This document shows, one piece after another, positions 22,114 to 33,399 of a stretch of DNA of 64,000 bases. Source of the stretch: Rhodocollybia butyracea (lineage: Eukaryota > Basidiomycota > Agaricomycetes > Agaricales > Omphalotaceae); the NCBI GenBank assembly GCA_015501585.1, contig JADNRY010000215.1, positions 40,641-104,640 on the forward strand, written 5' to 3'. How positions within the stretch are numbered: the first letter of the stretch is position 1; each line of letters begins with the position of its first letter. The notes under the pieces were generated by a model. The model did no database searches and was not told where the DNA came from. It worked only from the letters and a program-made list of their open reading frames with translations. Position numbers and translations under genes: made by a program.

Positions 22114-23199
22114 GTTGTCAAAGGTGATCCTCCTTTGAATTGTGACTGACTAGCTTTGTGCTAGGACAAGTCTTATTCCACCAGTTATGAACAATAAATA
22201 GTTCTGTTTCTAGATTTGCCAATTCCAACAATGGGACCAAGTGTCCAAACAATAGGCCACGCCTTTCAACAATGGGACCAAATGTCCAAATACTGAGTCA
22301 ACAATATGACTCAGTGTCATACCTCTCACAATAGAGAAGCAGGCAACAACTTTAGTTTTTCTAGATTTAGATCCACTGATGTAACTGAGCAGAGAGAACT
22401 GTAAACTCTAGTGTGTTCTTCAGAGCAACACACAACAAGGATACCAAGTCCATGAGGAACCAACCTCTAGTAATACAACCCCAACAATGCTAAATAGGAT
22501 TCCTACATGCATTGAGGAGTAGAGTGAGGAGAGAGACAGATGTAAGTCCAACTCAAACCTGGGGAATGCACATCAGAATTGTGCCCCCTTTTATACTATT
22601 TTAGATGTGATTATTAATAGATGATGTGTACAGTAAGCAAGAGAAACTGAGATGAGTAATGAAAGTAGCCTTAGTAAGTATGTACAGGATATATCAGTAA
22701 TCATGTTTGTTGATCTATAATGAACTTTGGAGAGTATCAGTCATCATTTCAAGTATGATCAGTAAGCCTTTCAGATTTGTATGATTCAGCAGACTTAATG
22801 CTGACTGAAGTCATATGTATAAGCCAATTATTTAGGTCCATGAACATTATCTAGCAAATAGCCAAGTATGTCTCTATTGAACTAACACCTCCACTTGTGA
22901 ACTTTGTGTGTGAATGAAGTTCCCTTGAGTATGCATCAAGTAAGTCTAGCCTCATATTGAGTGATCACCTATATGTTCTAGGTTATGCACTCGCATAGGA
23001 CTTGGGTTAGAGTACAAAGTGTGGGAAATGCTTATACCATCCACAATGCAACTCAGTGGGTACAATAGACTTCCTATCAGCTTTAGCTAACAGTGTGGGA
23101 CTCACTATAGCCCTTAGTATCCAATGTACAATGCAGATAAACTTGGAATAGCAATATCTAGATTATACAAGCCTGGCCAGTAAACCAGCATATCACTGC
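22114..23199. other. Gene-free interval, possible insertion
   Basis: No coding potential. ATGAT occurs at the left break (about 22070-22074) and at the right break (about 23205-23209), with coding-like sequence outside both. The two sides do not rejoin in the same frame without a one- or two-base change, and no terminal TG...CA is clear, so an LTR-type insertion is only a guess. Confidence 0.3.
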
Positions 23200-24400
23200 A
23201 CTAGGCATGATACTGTGGCCACTGCGCCGCCTGCCTTTGGTGGTGCTGCCCCTCAGCACCCTTTGGCTTTGCAGACAACGGGTGCTGCTCCTATAAAGGC
23301 TAAGAAAATCCTACAGGACTGTGTTCACAAGGTGCAGGAGCTTTTGCGCTGGATGGCTCTTCTCACTCTTTGGGTTCTCTGAGTCAACCTATTACTATGA
23401 ACTGGCATCACATTCCCTCCCCCCTCCATCGTCCTTCCATGGTTGTCACACCTACCATAGAGAGTCGCCAAACGGGGCCTCATCATAGCCAAGTCCAGGT
23501 GGTGTGTGCCAGTTCCTCTTCTATGACAGGTGACACACTGGCCCTGAAAACTCGCGATACTGCTCACAGTGGCCTGGCAAGCTACCCAGGTCATCATGTT
23601 CACTTTGGTGATGGGACAGATAGCTCAAATGATGATCCAGAAGATGAGATGGGGCTGGAAGTGTTGGCTGAGGTTGAGAAAACATGGGAGCTCGTTGGAG
23701 AGGCAATGGTTCTTGACAAAGAGGAAGCGGACAAAGTGCTGGATGTCTGGACTGAGAGCGTGAAGTTGTGTGCATTGGCATTGCTTGATGGGGATGAAGC
23801 CCAAGTGCCCGACTACAACATATGTGCCTTAGTTTGAGCTAGTGACCTTGGCTACAACCAGTGCATCCTGCACAAAGCACACTGTGCATTAGAGAAGATA
23901 ATTGAACTGGGTGGTCAGCTTGCGGTGCTACAGGGTAAACTTGACAAGTTATTGCCCACTCTGAGGAAGGCTCGTTCAGCTGCTGAGGCTACAGTGGGGG
24001 AGACCACCCAAGAGTTTACTACTTATATGAACAGCCATTACTTTATCTCAGATACTGAACCAAGGAGTTTATCTCTTCGTGAGAGAACTGACCAATGTGA
24101 CCTTCTGGTGGTTTGCACCATGTTTTGTTTAACCATGTATGCTGCATTCATCCGAAACAAAACTCATCCAGTTATGCCTCAGGCTATGATACCTTGCAGC
24201 CACCAAAGCAAGGTTCACGCAAGACACATGCGGAGCAATGCCCTGAAGCAGGCCCTTCGCATCCACTCGGTCTCCTGCCCAAGGAGAGAACAGATTGTTG
24301 TACTCAACAATTGTCCAAAACCTGCCCTCCTGTACCACAAGTCACAGGCAATAGGGACCAAAATGTGGGGGTGAAAAGTCAGGGATCTGCCCAGCCAATT

Positions 24401-24596
24401 TGTAACACTTCCGTGGGTCGATCCATTGACCTCGCGGAAAAATGGAACTAGCGGGGCTCGCACCCGCGCCTGCTGTGCTAACTACTACACTATAGTCCCG
24501 TGCTACCGTAGTGTTTTCTAGGGACTAATGCCCAGAGTAGCCGGGTTAACACCTAACCCTGAGGATCTATCAACGGCCGGACTACGGGCCGTTACA
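24401..24596. mobile_element. Solo LTR, 196 bp (TSD CAATT)
   Basis: Starts TGTAACAC, ends GCCGTTACA, flanked by CAATT at 24396-24400 and 24597-24601. The ends are TG...CA with a 6-bp inverted repeat (TGTAAC/GTTACA). AACGGCC...GGCCGTT near the right end forms a hairpin. It carries a tRNA-like sequence (24443-24499). The 201-bp insertion is a multiple of three, and its removal restores the host frame. Confidence 0.85.
24443..24499 (-). ncRNA. tRNA-like sequence lacking an anticodon arm
   Basis: On the minus strand a 57-nt sequence has a 7-bp acceptor stem (GGGACTA with TAGTTCC, one G-T pair), a D-arm (GTGT...GCAC) containing an A-box-like TAGTGTAGTAGTTAGCAC, and a perfect T-arm (GCGGG-TGCGAGC-CCCGC) containing a B-box-like GGTGCGAGCCC. 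An A then follows in the discriminator position, and directly after it comes TTTTT, a Pol III terminator. Only seven bases (AGCAGGC) stand where the anticodon arm and variable loop should be. It cannot decode; it may be a tRNA pseudogene or a tRNA-derived promoter captured in the LTR. Confidence 0.6.
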
Positions 24597-25842
24597 CAAT
24601 TGCTGCTGCTCACCATTCTCGCCCTCAGAGTCACCATCCTGTTCCGATGATCCCCAAGGATGCTGAAGGCCAACGTTCCGGTCCTACTCCTGGACATGGC
24701 CTTCCATTTACTTCAGACCTTGACAATGACAATGAGGAAGAAACTGATGATGACAATGAGGAGGAGGATGCAAGTGAGGACAATGATGGTCACCCGACCT
24801 CTGGCAAATTAACCAAGGGAAGGAGCAACTTGACAATATCCATGCGCGGTATGACAACAGGTTGAAAAAGTTTGCCAAAAGTCATCATCAAAAGATGAAG
24901 ACGATTAGGGCTTACTTGGAGAATCATTTGGTTCTTCACAAAAAACAAATTGATTCAACGCTTTTCAGGCGTGGTATGCAGTCAAAATGCTTTTGGAGAA
25001 GCATATGGTAAAGGTACATGGATATTGTTCCCTCGCCTTGCGGTCCGCCACAAATTGTGCATTGTGGACTATCCAGCAGAAACTTGGTTAGTCAGATTCA
25101 ACCCTGACGTACCTAATAACAAGTTTCTCCGAGTGCCTGAGGCTTGAGCAGTGGTTACGCCGCATTTGGACGCACTGCACCAGGAGTTCTTGCGGCAGCC
25201 TGGGCATAGTGTTCAGGAGGATAGCATGCCAAAGAAGTTGTACCGGCTGGAATTTTGGTCAGAAAGTAATGACATGCTATTCATGGTTTGTATATCAACT
25301 AATTGATGTTTCATTTCGCAGAGGACCAGGAACTAGAGGCTGATGAACAAGGCAATGTGCCGCTTGTTACTGATGTCAATGGTAAAGTTCTTGCATATGT
25401 ATGGGATGTCTCTTTGTGGCATCAAGACTTCCTCGAGATGGACATAGGGTCAGATGAAGGAAGCGATGGCAATGATGAACAAGAAATCACGCCAAAATCA
25501 AACAAGGGTAAGCAGCATGCCCTGGGGAAGGTGAACTGGGTGGTACCGGTCACAAAGACCGCAACAAAGGCAGGTAAGGGGAAAGGCAAGGAAAGGGAGA
25601 TCGCGTTACCTCTATGGGAGGAGGATGATCAGCGTAGCCTGCTAGGATTGAGTGCTCATGGCAGTCCTCAAGCGCAGGTAAAACGTAAACAGAGTGAGCT
25701 TGACATTGGTAATTGGACCTCTGACGGTCTCGAAGATCTTGACAATCTCTCTGAGGATGTTTTGCGCATTGAAAAGGAAGCAGAGCCAAAGCCAAATAAA
25801 ACAAAATGGGATGGATTTTTGAAGAAGGGCAGAAAGACGTAG

Positions 25843-27556
25843 TTTATTATGTACTTGTTATGATTCCTCGCTCCTTCTCTATGTATATGTTAGGCCTAAA
25901 GCAGTCCCTCTATGAGGTTGATGTTACATTCATATACAAAAGTCATTACAAGTGAAAAGCATCTGTATAAATGCAGTGTGGTGCGGTGTGGTGGAATAAT
26001 GTAATGAAAATCATGCTCATGTACAACTTTCCTGCATCTAAACCCTAAAATTGAAGATCAAAGCCACAACGAAAAATAATCGGAAGAAGTCTGTGCCAAC
26101 GGTTTACAGGTCTATGTATATGTTTACATTTTGCGCTAGTAGTAATTACACTATGATTTACATGAAGGAGAGAAACATGATTAAGGAAACTAAGTCTTGA
26201 GATCAGATGAACAATTCAGATGAAATCGACTGAATCATCAGATTCAGTGAGGATGAAGATAGCAGGAATGCAATACTCTGATTTACAATATGCAAAGTAC
26301 AAACTTGGGGAATCCCAGAGCAGGGGACTCCCAGTTCTGTGGGCCTCCCAGTTCTGTGGGACTCCCACAGCAAGGGGAATCTCAGAACTCCCACAGCTGG
26401 GGACTCCCATGATTCTGACTTGCTGAAAATAGAGGTCTCAGTCATACAGACATTAAATAAATATCAATGCAATTTTCTTAACATGCACTGAGTGATTATA
26501 AGGAAAGGATTACTCACAGTTTTGACAGAGGCAAAGAGTATTGAGTTCATACCTGTATGATTTATATTACCCATGCCAAATTGGCAAAGATGGTTGAGTC
26601 ACTCTATGGAAGGCACAATTGTCTGGTCAAAATAAAGTAAGGTTGTCAGTATGTTACCTAAGTACTGTTGCTGCTTCATTGCTTCATTAGGTCTGGTCAC
26701 AACAGCCTTGGATTCTCAGACTTGGTAGTCACTAGTATTGGCAGCATCTTATTGAAAAAAATTGAGTACTGGAAAATCAATTTGCACAATTTACCAGTGC
26801 ACTGCATTGAACATATATGATAAGGGTTATACAAAAATAAATTTGAAAATAAGAAATCACCACTCACAAGTGATTGAAATGGAGCATAGTTGGAGCAGCA
26901 GGCTTGGTGGTTTCAGTGTCTCCTCCCTACATGTGATCTTTTTAGCAGTTGAAAAACATGCTCTAATGCAACAGTGATCTTGTATAAGAGGCCTACAAAG
27001 AATAAATATGTGCACCAATCAGAGCCTGAGTAAGAGGTGTAATCTGGGAGTGAGATAAAAATACTGCATGACACTGACTTTAACATACAGCAGAATGTAC
27101 AATACTTTGAGGTATTTTGATTGTATTCATAGAGCATAGCAATCCACAGCGCTGAACGCATGTTGGTGTCCATTCCATCTTGAGCCGGTAATTTCTTATA
27201 TATTTGTATGATTGAGAATCCCAAAATAGTTGGGATTCCCAGGTGGGAAGTGGGATTCCCAAGTGGGCTGTGGGATTCCCAAATGGGGCTGGGAATTCCC
27301 TGGGATTTTGACCATGTTAGGTTGGGAATGGTCACAGTCTTCCACCCTAACTTGGTACTTTGGGTGGTTGCCTGAAGTGTGTCATTTCTGGGCAGGATAG
27401 CCGCGGGCCTAATCGAGATTTTCTGTATGATCTGTTGAGGCTCTGTATTATCTGACGGTGGACTCGTCAAAGGCTTCCTGTCATACTCCCGACCTGTTCA
27501 CCATCAGCTTAGTATTCGCCTTCACAGTTTTGTTCCCTTGTCCTTCTTCTCTGTTG
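25843..27556. other. Gene-free interval with GGGATTCCC-type short repeats
   Basis: AT-rich with no gene. At 26310-26410 short blocks of CCCAGTTCTGTGGG and CTCCCA recur, and at 27220-27305 TGGGATTCCCAARTGGG recurs three to four times. The two clusters could be ends of one low-copy element, but no clean inverted repeat or target duplication was found. Confidence 0.4.
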
Positions 27557-27564
27557 GTTTCTCT

Positions 27565-28070
27565 TAGTGATGTGCCAGCTACGGCTCAGGGCCGTTGAGC
27601 CCCCAAAGCCGGCCGTCTTTGAGCCTAGCCTGGCCCCAGCCGTCATAGGGCTCAGGGGGGCTCAGAATTCTCAAAGCCCTGAGCCGGAGCTCAGCGCTTA
27701 ATGAAGCATAGAGCAGCACGCCAAAAATTACACTACATGTATCATCACTTATGCCCAATTTTACACTCATGGTTTCCAGAGATATTAACCAGGCTGAAAA
27801 AAGGCTCCATTAGTGTCAGACAATTTGTTCCACCTATCTGATGAATGTATTGCATTGGCCGTACAGATCCAAATCATCTCAAAAAGCAGGTGTATAACCT
27901 GCACACACTCAGAAAGCAACCAGAAAGCCAAAAGTATCATGGTGTAGAGTCCACTGAGGACAGGGAGCTTAGCGCCTCAAGATATGTCTCTTTAGCGCTT
28001 GGGCCCTGGCCTGAGCCTGAGCCGGCTTTGAGCCAGCCCTTCGTGGGGGCTAGGGCCCGGCTCAGATTCG
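27565..28070. mobile_element. hAT-type MITE, left part (split by YR retrotransposon)
   Basis: Begins TAGTGATGTGCCAGC after the 8-base target copy GTTTCTCT (27557-27564). Its right part is at 35155-35221, followed by the second GTTTCTCT (35222-35229), 7.6 kb away. Both parts together are 573 bp and related to the intact 605-bp element at 44913-45517 (TIR TAGTGATGTGCGGGC). Internal sequence is rich in GAGCC/GGCTC and GCCGG, making it locally GC-rich. There is no coding capacity; open frames here are by-products. Confidence 0.85.
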
Positions 28071-28136
28071 TCCAGCGTCGTCTTGCAGCAGTGTGAGAGA
28101 TGTAGGAGCTTGGAAGTTGGGCTTAGGTGCTAACGC
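28071..28136 (-). repeat. B2 repeat, outer part
   Basis: TCCAGCGTCGTCTTGCAGCA onward matches 30412-30477 almost exactly; continues after the inserted element at 29980-30018 (AACGCGGACCGCGGAGTGG). The last five bases AACGC are the target duplication of that element. Confidence 0.88.
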
Positions 28137-29979
28137 TATTAGGCCTAAAATCGGCCTAAGGCGTGTAACCGTACATTTTGACACTTTGTACGTGTTATAC
28201 AATGCAATAAGAGAGTTATACGGAGCCCGAGCGTGATAGCTGTTGCCGAGGCAAAGAACTTAACAATAATACTCAGCGAGCCATGAAGGTACGCCCACAA
28301 GCGTAGCCTAGAGCCAAGCTAGCGAGGATACCTGGGCTGCCCGGAGATGTAACGCTAGATCGTCAATCTAGTTATACCCAAAGAGTGTAGACTCTCTAAA
28401 CTACAGGACATCTCGAAGCGGGATAAGTACTAAGCCAACGCGTTACTCGAGGGAAGGAATTATGAGGAAGGCATCCCTCGCACTAAGACTCCCAACGAGC
28501 TATGTTAAGATGTGGACTTTACAGTCCGTAACAATGGACCAGAACAATCCCGAGGAAAACCGTAAAGATCTATTCGCGGCACCGGTCGCAACTGTGAGGA
28601 CGGTAGAAACATGCTTAGCGGTCCTACAGAAAGCTACGCGCCGGGATAGCCTTGGCAAATCGAAACATTTGATCTTAGAAATCATACGCGGAAGGTCTTA
28701 TCCGTTAAAGCCGACTATCGGGAATCACTTGTACATACTCAGCGCAGTTGCTCGAGACTATCATAAGTGGTGTCATTGGAAAGCTAGATAACAGGCCTTC
28801 TCTGAGAGAATGTTAATCACACTCAGGATGGACAGAACTATCCGAGGAATAGAATGAAACTCACCCAAGGGAAACCGGGCGGCGAGTGATCATGAAGCGC
28901 AAAGGTACTCCTGACCCCGGAGAATTGTGGAGTAATCGGAGAAACCTCGCTCGGATCAAAACACTCTAAAACTATGTTAATCCTCACGAAATCATATTTT
29001 ACCTCTGATATATACCCAAGAATGGACTATTTCTTTATCGTGTGTACCATATATAGGCTGGAGTTTCCTTTCCGAGCCAGATTCCTCTGTTCCACTCTCT
29101 TTCCGTCTCTCTCCATATCTGTTTCATCTAATTTTCGTATTAAACTCTCTCTACTCAGTATATAAGCCAGATATATTTATTCAATAAGACAAGTTTCTTG
29201 CCCTCAACTTGACTGCTAAGACCAGTGCTCCGTAGAACGTCCCCACGGGATTAGTAGCGTGACGCCTCCTGACTTGGTTATCTTAAGAAAGTAATAAACT
29301 TCATGCGCTTCGCAAAGCCCATTTATATCTTGATCGAATTTAAGTGTGTAGAGTTCTCTCAAACTCCAGATCGACTCAAATCTAGTTGCTTCCTTAGAGG
29401 GGACGGCTTCTAGTAAGGGATTATTCGGCTCCAGAGTGAGGGTTCCTTAGTTGACTTCTTCACAAAGTTAGATGAGCCACTAAGATTGTGGTACGAGTTC
29501 CTAGTGATTAAGTTCACTCACAATATCGTAGCTTGGCCCAGAGTTTGGTCGAGGACTTTACGGCGTCACAGCAGCTAGTGCCAGAGTTTGCCTAGGGTTG
29601 TTGACAAACCTCGAGATTACTATTCTAGCTAGAGCCAGAGTTTGCCTAGGAGAATCTTAGTTTCGTTGTATTGGTTTTGGTTTTGGTTAATTGATTTGGA
29701 CATACACACCTGGTTCCCTTGTACACTCGTACACCCCAACTAGGCTTCTCTCGACTTAGTTCTAAGAGTCGTCTAAAGCTTAGTTACCCACGTTAGCGCT
29801 ACAGTCTTGAACCTGGAGCAGTCGCGCGCGTACATCCAATATTACAAGTCTTTCCCTCGCGGAATCTCTGACAACCCGCCCTCGCTCCCTTACATATCGA
29901 TAGTCTGGTTAGGTGCGGTAGTGTTTTTGTTAGGTTGTTTTATAGCACCTTTCGCATACCTACACGTAAATACCCAAAT
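28137..29979. mobile_element. LTR-like insertion, 1,843 bp (TSD AACGC)
   Basis: AACGC at 28132-28136 and 29980-29984; the empty site exists uninterrupted in B1 (GCTAACGCGGACC, about 30470-30482), proving the boundaries. Starts TATTAGGCC and ends ACCCAAAT. Near-identical to 59039-61257 apart from a ~0.4-kb segment present only there. A TATA-like CAGTATATAAGCC sits at about 29157-29169, after a pyrimidine-rich tract. A 109-codon frame at 28462 is shared with the other copy only in part and is not convincing as a gene. The left end has a TTAGGCC...GGCCTAA hairpin. Best read as a large solo LTR or a related non-autonomous element. Confidence 0.85.
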
Positions 29980-30270
29980 AACGCGGACCGCGGAGTGGTT
30001 TGGTAGCACACCCAACCACACCGCTAGCTCCATGACTCTGTGACTGTGCAGAACGCTGATATAAGAACAAAGCAATTCTTATATTTAATGTAATTATCAG
30101 GAATGAGTAAGGTGTATCTGAGAACATGTATTCTAAAGTTACCAGGGCTCGTATTTTAAAGTTAAGATCGCGCACTTTGAAGTTACCAGGAGTGGTGTAT
30201 GTCAAAGTTACGAGGAGTGAGCAGGCATGAGCAAAAGAAACTGGCGCAAGAAGGGGTGGGAGAGGATGGG

Positions 30271-30508
30271 AGAAACAGAGTCAGACCGATGGTCTGTTTT
30301 GTGTGCACTGGCTGCGGCGACGAGTCGGTGACTGTGAGCGGGAACTAAAAGCGCAGCACGGGTTTCCGCTGGACGTTGATGCCGTGCTTGGTCACCACGG
30401 CATCTGGCACATTCCAGCGTCGTCTTGCAGCAGTGTGAGAGATGTAGGAGCTTGGAAGTTGGGCTTAGGCGCTAACGCGGACCGCGGAGTGGTTTGGTAG
30501 CACACCCA
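30271..30508 (-). repeat. A2 and B1 repeats of the YR retrotransposon
   Basis: 30271-30411 matches A1 at 34998-35154, except that A1 has a short extra TTCCCGCTCCGC-like piece. 30412-30508 matches B2. The two repeats abut with no spacer. Confidence 0.88.
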
Positions 30509-30576
30509 ACCAGGAGCCACTTGTGACCAACCTGCTAGCAAACGCGACGCAAAGCCCAACCAAGCACAAGGGGCTG

Positions 30577-31551
30577 TCAACGGCCAACACCCGCCAAGTG
30601 GGATGATATAACATCCTCGAAGGCACGAATATAAAGCTCATAGGCCAGAGACCTCCAACAACCGGCAATACAGACAATTTCCGGACTCACACCCTGACCC
30701 AGTAGGTATGCCGCACCTCCAATGCGAAAGGAGTGGCCAAATGAATTTCCCCAACCAAGGGAACCAAGAATACCGTTAACTCTGGCCAGTGCCGCATCCC
30801 TAGTCAAAGGTCAAACCACCCCAAACCTGTCCCGCCAGGAGAACAGAGGGCTGTTAGCCCCAGCAGGACAAACCGTCAAAAGGTTGTCCAGAGCTCCTTT
30901 GGGGCAAGTGTCCCCACCCATAGACAAATAAACTGACTGGCCTTTACCTGGATCAGCCGTTTTGGCGCGGGGCAGGTCCAGCCTAAGATATGCCTTCCCA
31001 TAAGAGTCTGTCAAGGCATGCGCGTTTGAACGTGTTAAATGATCAGAAGGGGAGAATGCGGCGCGCGAGCAAACAGTGACCTCACCAAAACGCATGAGAC
31101 CCCAGAATGCACAACAGCAAGCCGCCCAGACACAAGCGTCAAAAGAGTTTGACAGATCAAGTGATAGCCGGAGGGCCCGCATCATAGTAATAGTGATTGG
31201 AGGCCTTGGAGGTCTTGAGCGCCGGGATTTCTGCATTTTCGCCAGACCTCTCAGGGAAAATCGAATTCTCTCGGCATCTGCATCAGATAACGGGGGAGGC
31301 CAACCCTGTGCTATATGCCAGGCCCTTATGCCTGACAAGTATTTACCCACTGTTTCTGCGGCCACAGTCTCCCATGGTACAAGGGATGGGAAGCCAGGGT
31401 CGAGCGGGTCCGGATCCGCTGCTGCCCATAAGGCAAATGAGCGCAGGAGTGCCGGGGATGCGGGCAGCCACTCTGACTCCGGGACCGAGAAGATATCATA
31501 GAAGATATGAAGTTTCCGAAGAGCCGAACCAACGCTCGTTGTATCACTCAA
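30577..31551 (-). pseudogene. Tyrosine recombinase of the YR retrotransposon (one in-frame stop)
   Basis: Two open blocks (31551-30811 and 30807-30577) are in the same frame, separated only by a TGA. The product is a tyrosine recombinase, which would integrate the circular cDNA of the element. An N-terminal helical core-binding part (about residues 1-110) precedes the catalytic half. The catalytic residues are visible: the first Arg in AFWGLMRFGEV, the H-x-x-R pair in GHSFRIGGAAYLLG, and a terminal Tyr in GCWRSLAYELYIRAF. The set is complete (R, HxxR, Y), so only the TGA before PLTRDAALARV blocks translation. TGA from TGG or CGA is the kind of C-to-T change seen elsewhere in this window. Confidence 0.88.
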
Positions 31552-31775
31552 TGACTCCTTTGTTGCAATGTCCAGCAGCTAGCGGAGGAGGGGATTGTCG
31601 AGAACAGGGGAAGGAGGGATGTGAACCCCACGCCACTTGAACATCCGGTCGACTGCAGAACAGCTTGGGCGAAGCGGGGATGGACGTGGATCCAGACGAC
31701 CAATAGTCTCAATAACCCGTACAGCAGAAACATCGGGTGCTGGCATAATACGGGTCGCACACGCTGCTGGCAGCA

Positions 31776-33310
31776 CTATGATACTGGCACCAGTCTGTCC
31801 TGCAAATGAGCCGGGAGGCTGAGGGTAAGGTGCAAGCACACTGAAGGGAATCTCCGTAGAAAACCTTCGACATCCCCACGGGAAAGAGGGTCGGATATAT
31901 TTTCGGCTGAAGGCACGTATTCTGGAGCGACCAACAGCTCATTTTGTGCAAGAAGGGAATAAATGTGTTTTAAAACGCGATTCCCTTCCTCGCTCCTCGA
32001 GCGGCCCCTCCGCAAGCTGCCCACTACGCCAGTGTTGTCGGAGCGCAATTGGAATGTTGACCATTTGGGGTAGGACTGAAGCAAGCTCAGAGAGACAACT
32101 GCACAGAGAACCAACTCCACTGCCACAGCCTCCGCCCAACCAATGTCGAATCGCAGCCCTGGCCCAACCCTGAAACCAGGAGCCCAATGCCAAGCCACCC
32201 AATACTCCCCTACCACGATTGCTACCCCATACGAGGAACTCACGTCCCCCAGCAGCCAAGATCGATAGGCATGGGAGGTGCCAACGGCATCTCGTTGGGG
32301 AGTGTATCGAGCAGCCATTGGATCCAAGAGAGATCCTGCAAAAGCCCGCGCGGCACTTTCAAGTGGGCTCGGTGTGACAAGAAATCCTGAGCAAATTAAC
32401 CAGCCGAGCGAAGGAAAGGCCTGATTAGCGGGTAAATACAGGAAACATGAATCAATTTCCCTTGGAGCGAGCAGAGAACGAAGCCTCTGGAACCTGCCAG
32501 GCCCGCACCAGCTGCTTGACCGCTTGTAGCTTCTTTTCTGGCAAGGAGACAACCCGACGAGCCAAGTCCCAGATAAAGCCAATGTACTGCTGGGAAGTGG
32601 AGAATTTCTGAGTCTTCTCTACACTCCAAGGCACCCCAAAGGCAGCGGTCAAGGCAATGAACTTGTCCTTGGTCCAAGACTGACCAGGAAAGCGGATCGC
32701 AAAGAAGTCGTCAACCCACTTTAATAAACCACGGATACCCCATTTCTTGTAGATGGCCATGAGCATGTCTGCTAATGACCCGAACATGCCAGCGCTCGAG
32801 GCTATTCCAAAGCAAACAGCAAAATCGAGCCTGACTTTCCCTTCCCACCACAAACACAGGGCATGTTGCTGGTCCGGCCGGGTGGGAGTAATCTGGTACG
32901 CCGCCTTGATATCGAAAGTTGCTGCCTCGCAACCATCGGGCAGTGATAGTATGAGTGCAGAGGTATCTGCAAAGGTCCCCCACTCGGTGGGGAAACTGTC
33001 CACATCGATACCGCTGTTCACAGAAGGGATATTGGAGTTTCGAGGGTAGGACATATCCTGCACCAAGCAAAAGGAGTTTGAGCCTGGTTTTGGGACCAGG
33101 CCAAAGGGAGAAGTGCGAAAAGGCCCTATGATAGACTCCAGTTCTGCAGGGGAGTAAGCACGAGAGTAGCGTCCAGCCGCCTCCTCCTGTGCAATATACG
33201 AAGAAATGAAAGTGGGATCGAGCTGAGAAGAACGATGATTCTCGAAATAAATAGGTGCGTGAGAGGGGACCTCTCACGCCAACATCAAAACCGTTTACCA
33301 CACCATCCAC
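31776..33310 (-). pseudogene. Reverse transcriptase / RNase H of the YR retrotransposon (frameshifted)
   Basis: The RT starts around 33310-33230 (YIAQEEAAGRYSRAYSP, then FRTSPFGLVPKPGS) and reads openly to about 32520. It contains ATFDIKAAYQITPTRP (the first catalytic Asp) and LLKWVDDFFAIRF (the catalytic Asp pair in a VDD box). The frame then moves for GKLIHVSCIYPLIRPFLRS, where a TAA also occurs, and moves again near 32255 into RNase H: GDVSSSYGVAIVVG, WAEAVAVELVL, LRSDNTGVVGSL and ENISDPLSRG. The RNase H carries Asp, Glu and Asp at expected places. It would convert element RNA to cDNA in the cell. Two frame moves and a stop make it non-functional. Confidence 0.85.
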
Positions 33311-33399
33311 AACGTGCCTCCAGTCATCCATAATACCAAAGGATTCTAGAGTGGCCCGCAGCTTTACCGCGTCGATAGGTGTGGCCACCCGACGTGGGT

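Larger units (their letters stand above)
23200..25842 (+). pseudogene. Decayed hypothetical gene, interrupted by a solo LTR
   Basis: Plus-strand coding-like blocks follow one another with frame breaks. They are 23200-23385 (APPAFGGAAPQHPLAL), 23524-23837 (acidic, HFGDGTDSSNDDPEDEMG), 23850-24060 (helical, ALEKIIELGGQLAVLQGKLD), 24113-24400 joined to 24602-24865 (Pro/Ser-rich then Asp/Glu-rich), 24840-25010 (RLKKFAKSHHQKMK), 25010-25260, and after an intron 25315-25842 (charged, ending WDGFLKKGRKT). I recognise no domain. Helical and charged segments suggest a scaffold or transposon-associated protein rather than an enzyme. The solo LTR at 24401-24596 interrupts it: removing LTR plus one CAATT joins SAQPI to AAAHHSRPQ in frame. 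Stops and a frame slip near 24825 show it is no longer functional. Confidence 0.55.

Noticed and set aside
22070..23209. 1.1-kb LTR insertion with ATGAT duplication
   Set aside because: Flanking coding-like sequences do not rejoin in frame and the ends lack a recognised pattern, so it is not called as an element.
28462..28791. 109-codon frame in the LTR-like element and its counterpart at 59414
   Set aside because: Only partly conserved between copies, with no known domain and no sign of selection visible; the diverged copy at 8.5-10.5 kb lacks it.
31776..32582. A single open frame covering the end of RT and RNase H as one protein
   Set aside because: The family pattern between about 32520 and 32255 (GKLIHVSCIYPLIRPFLRS) lies in another frame, so the first part of this frame is a shadow.
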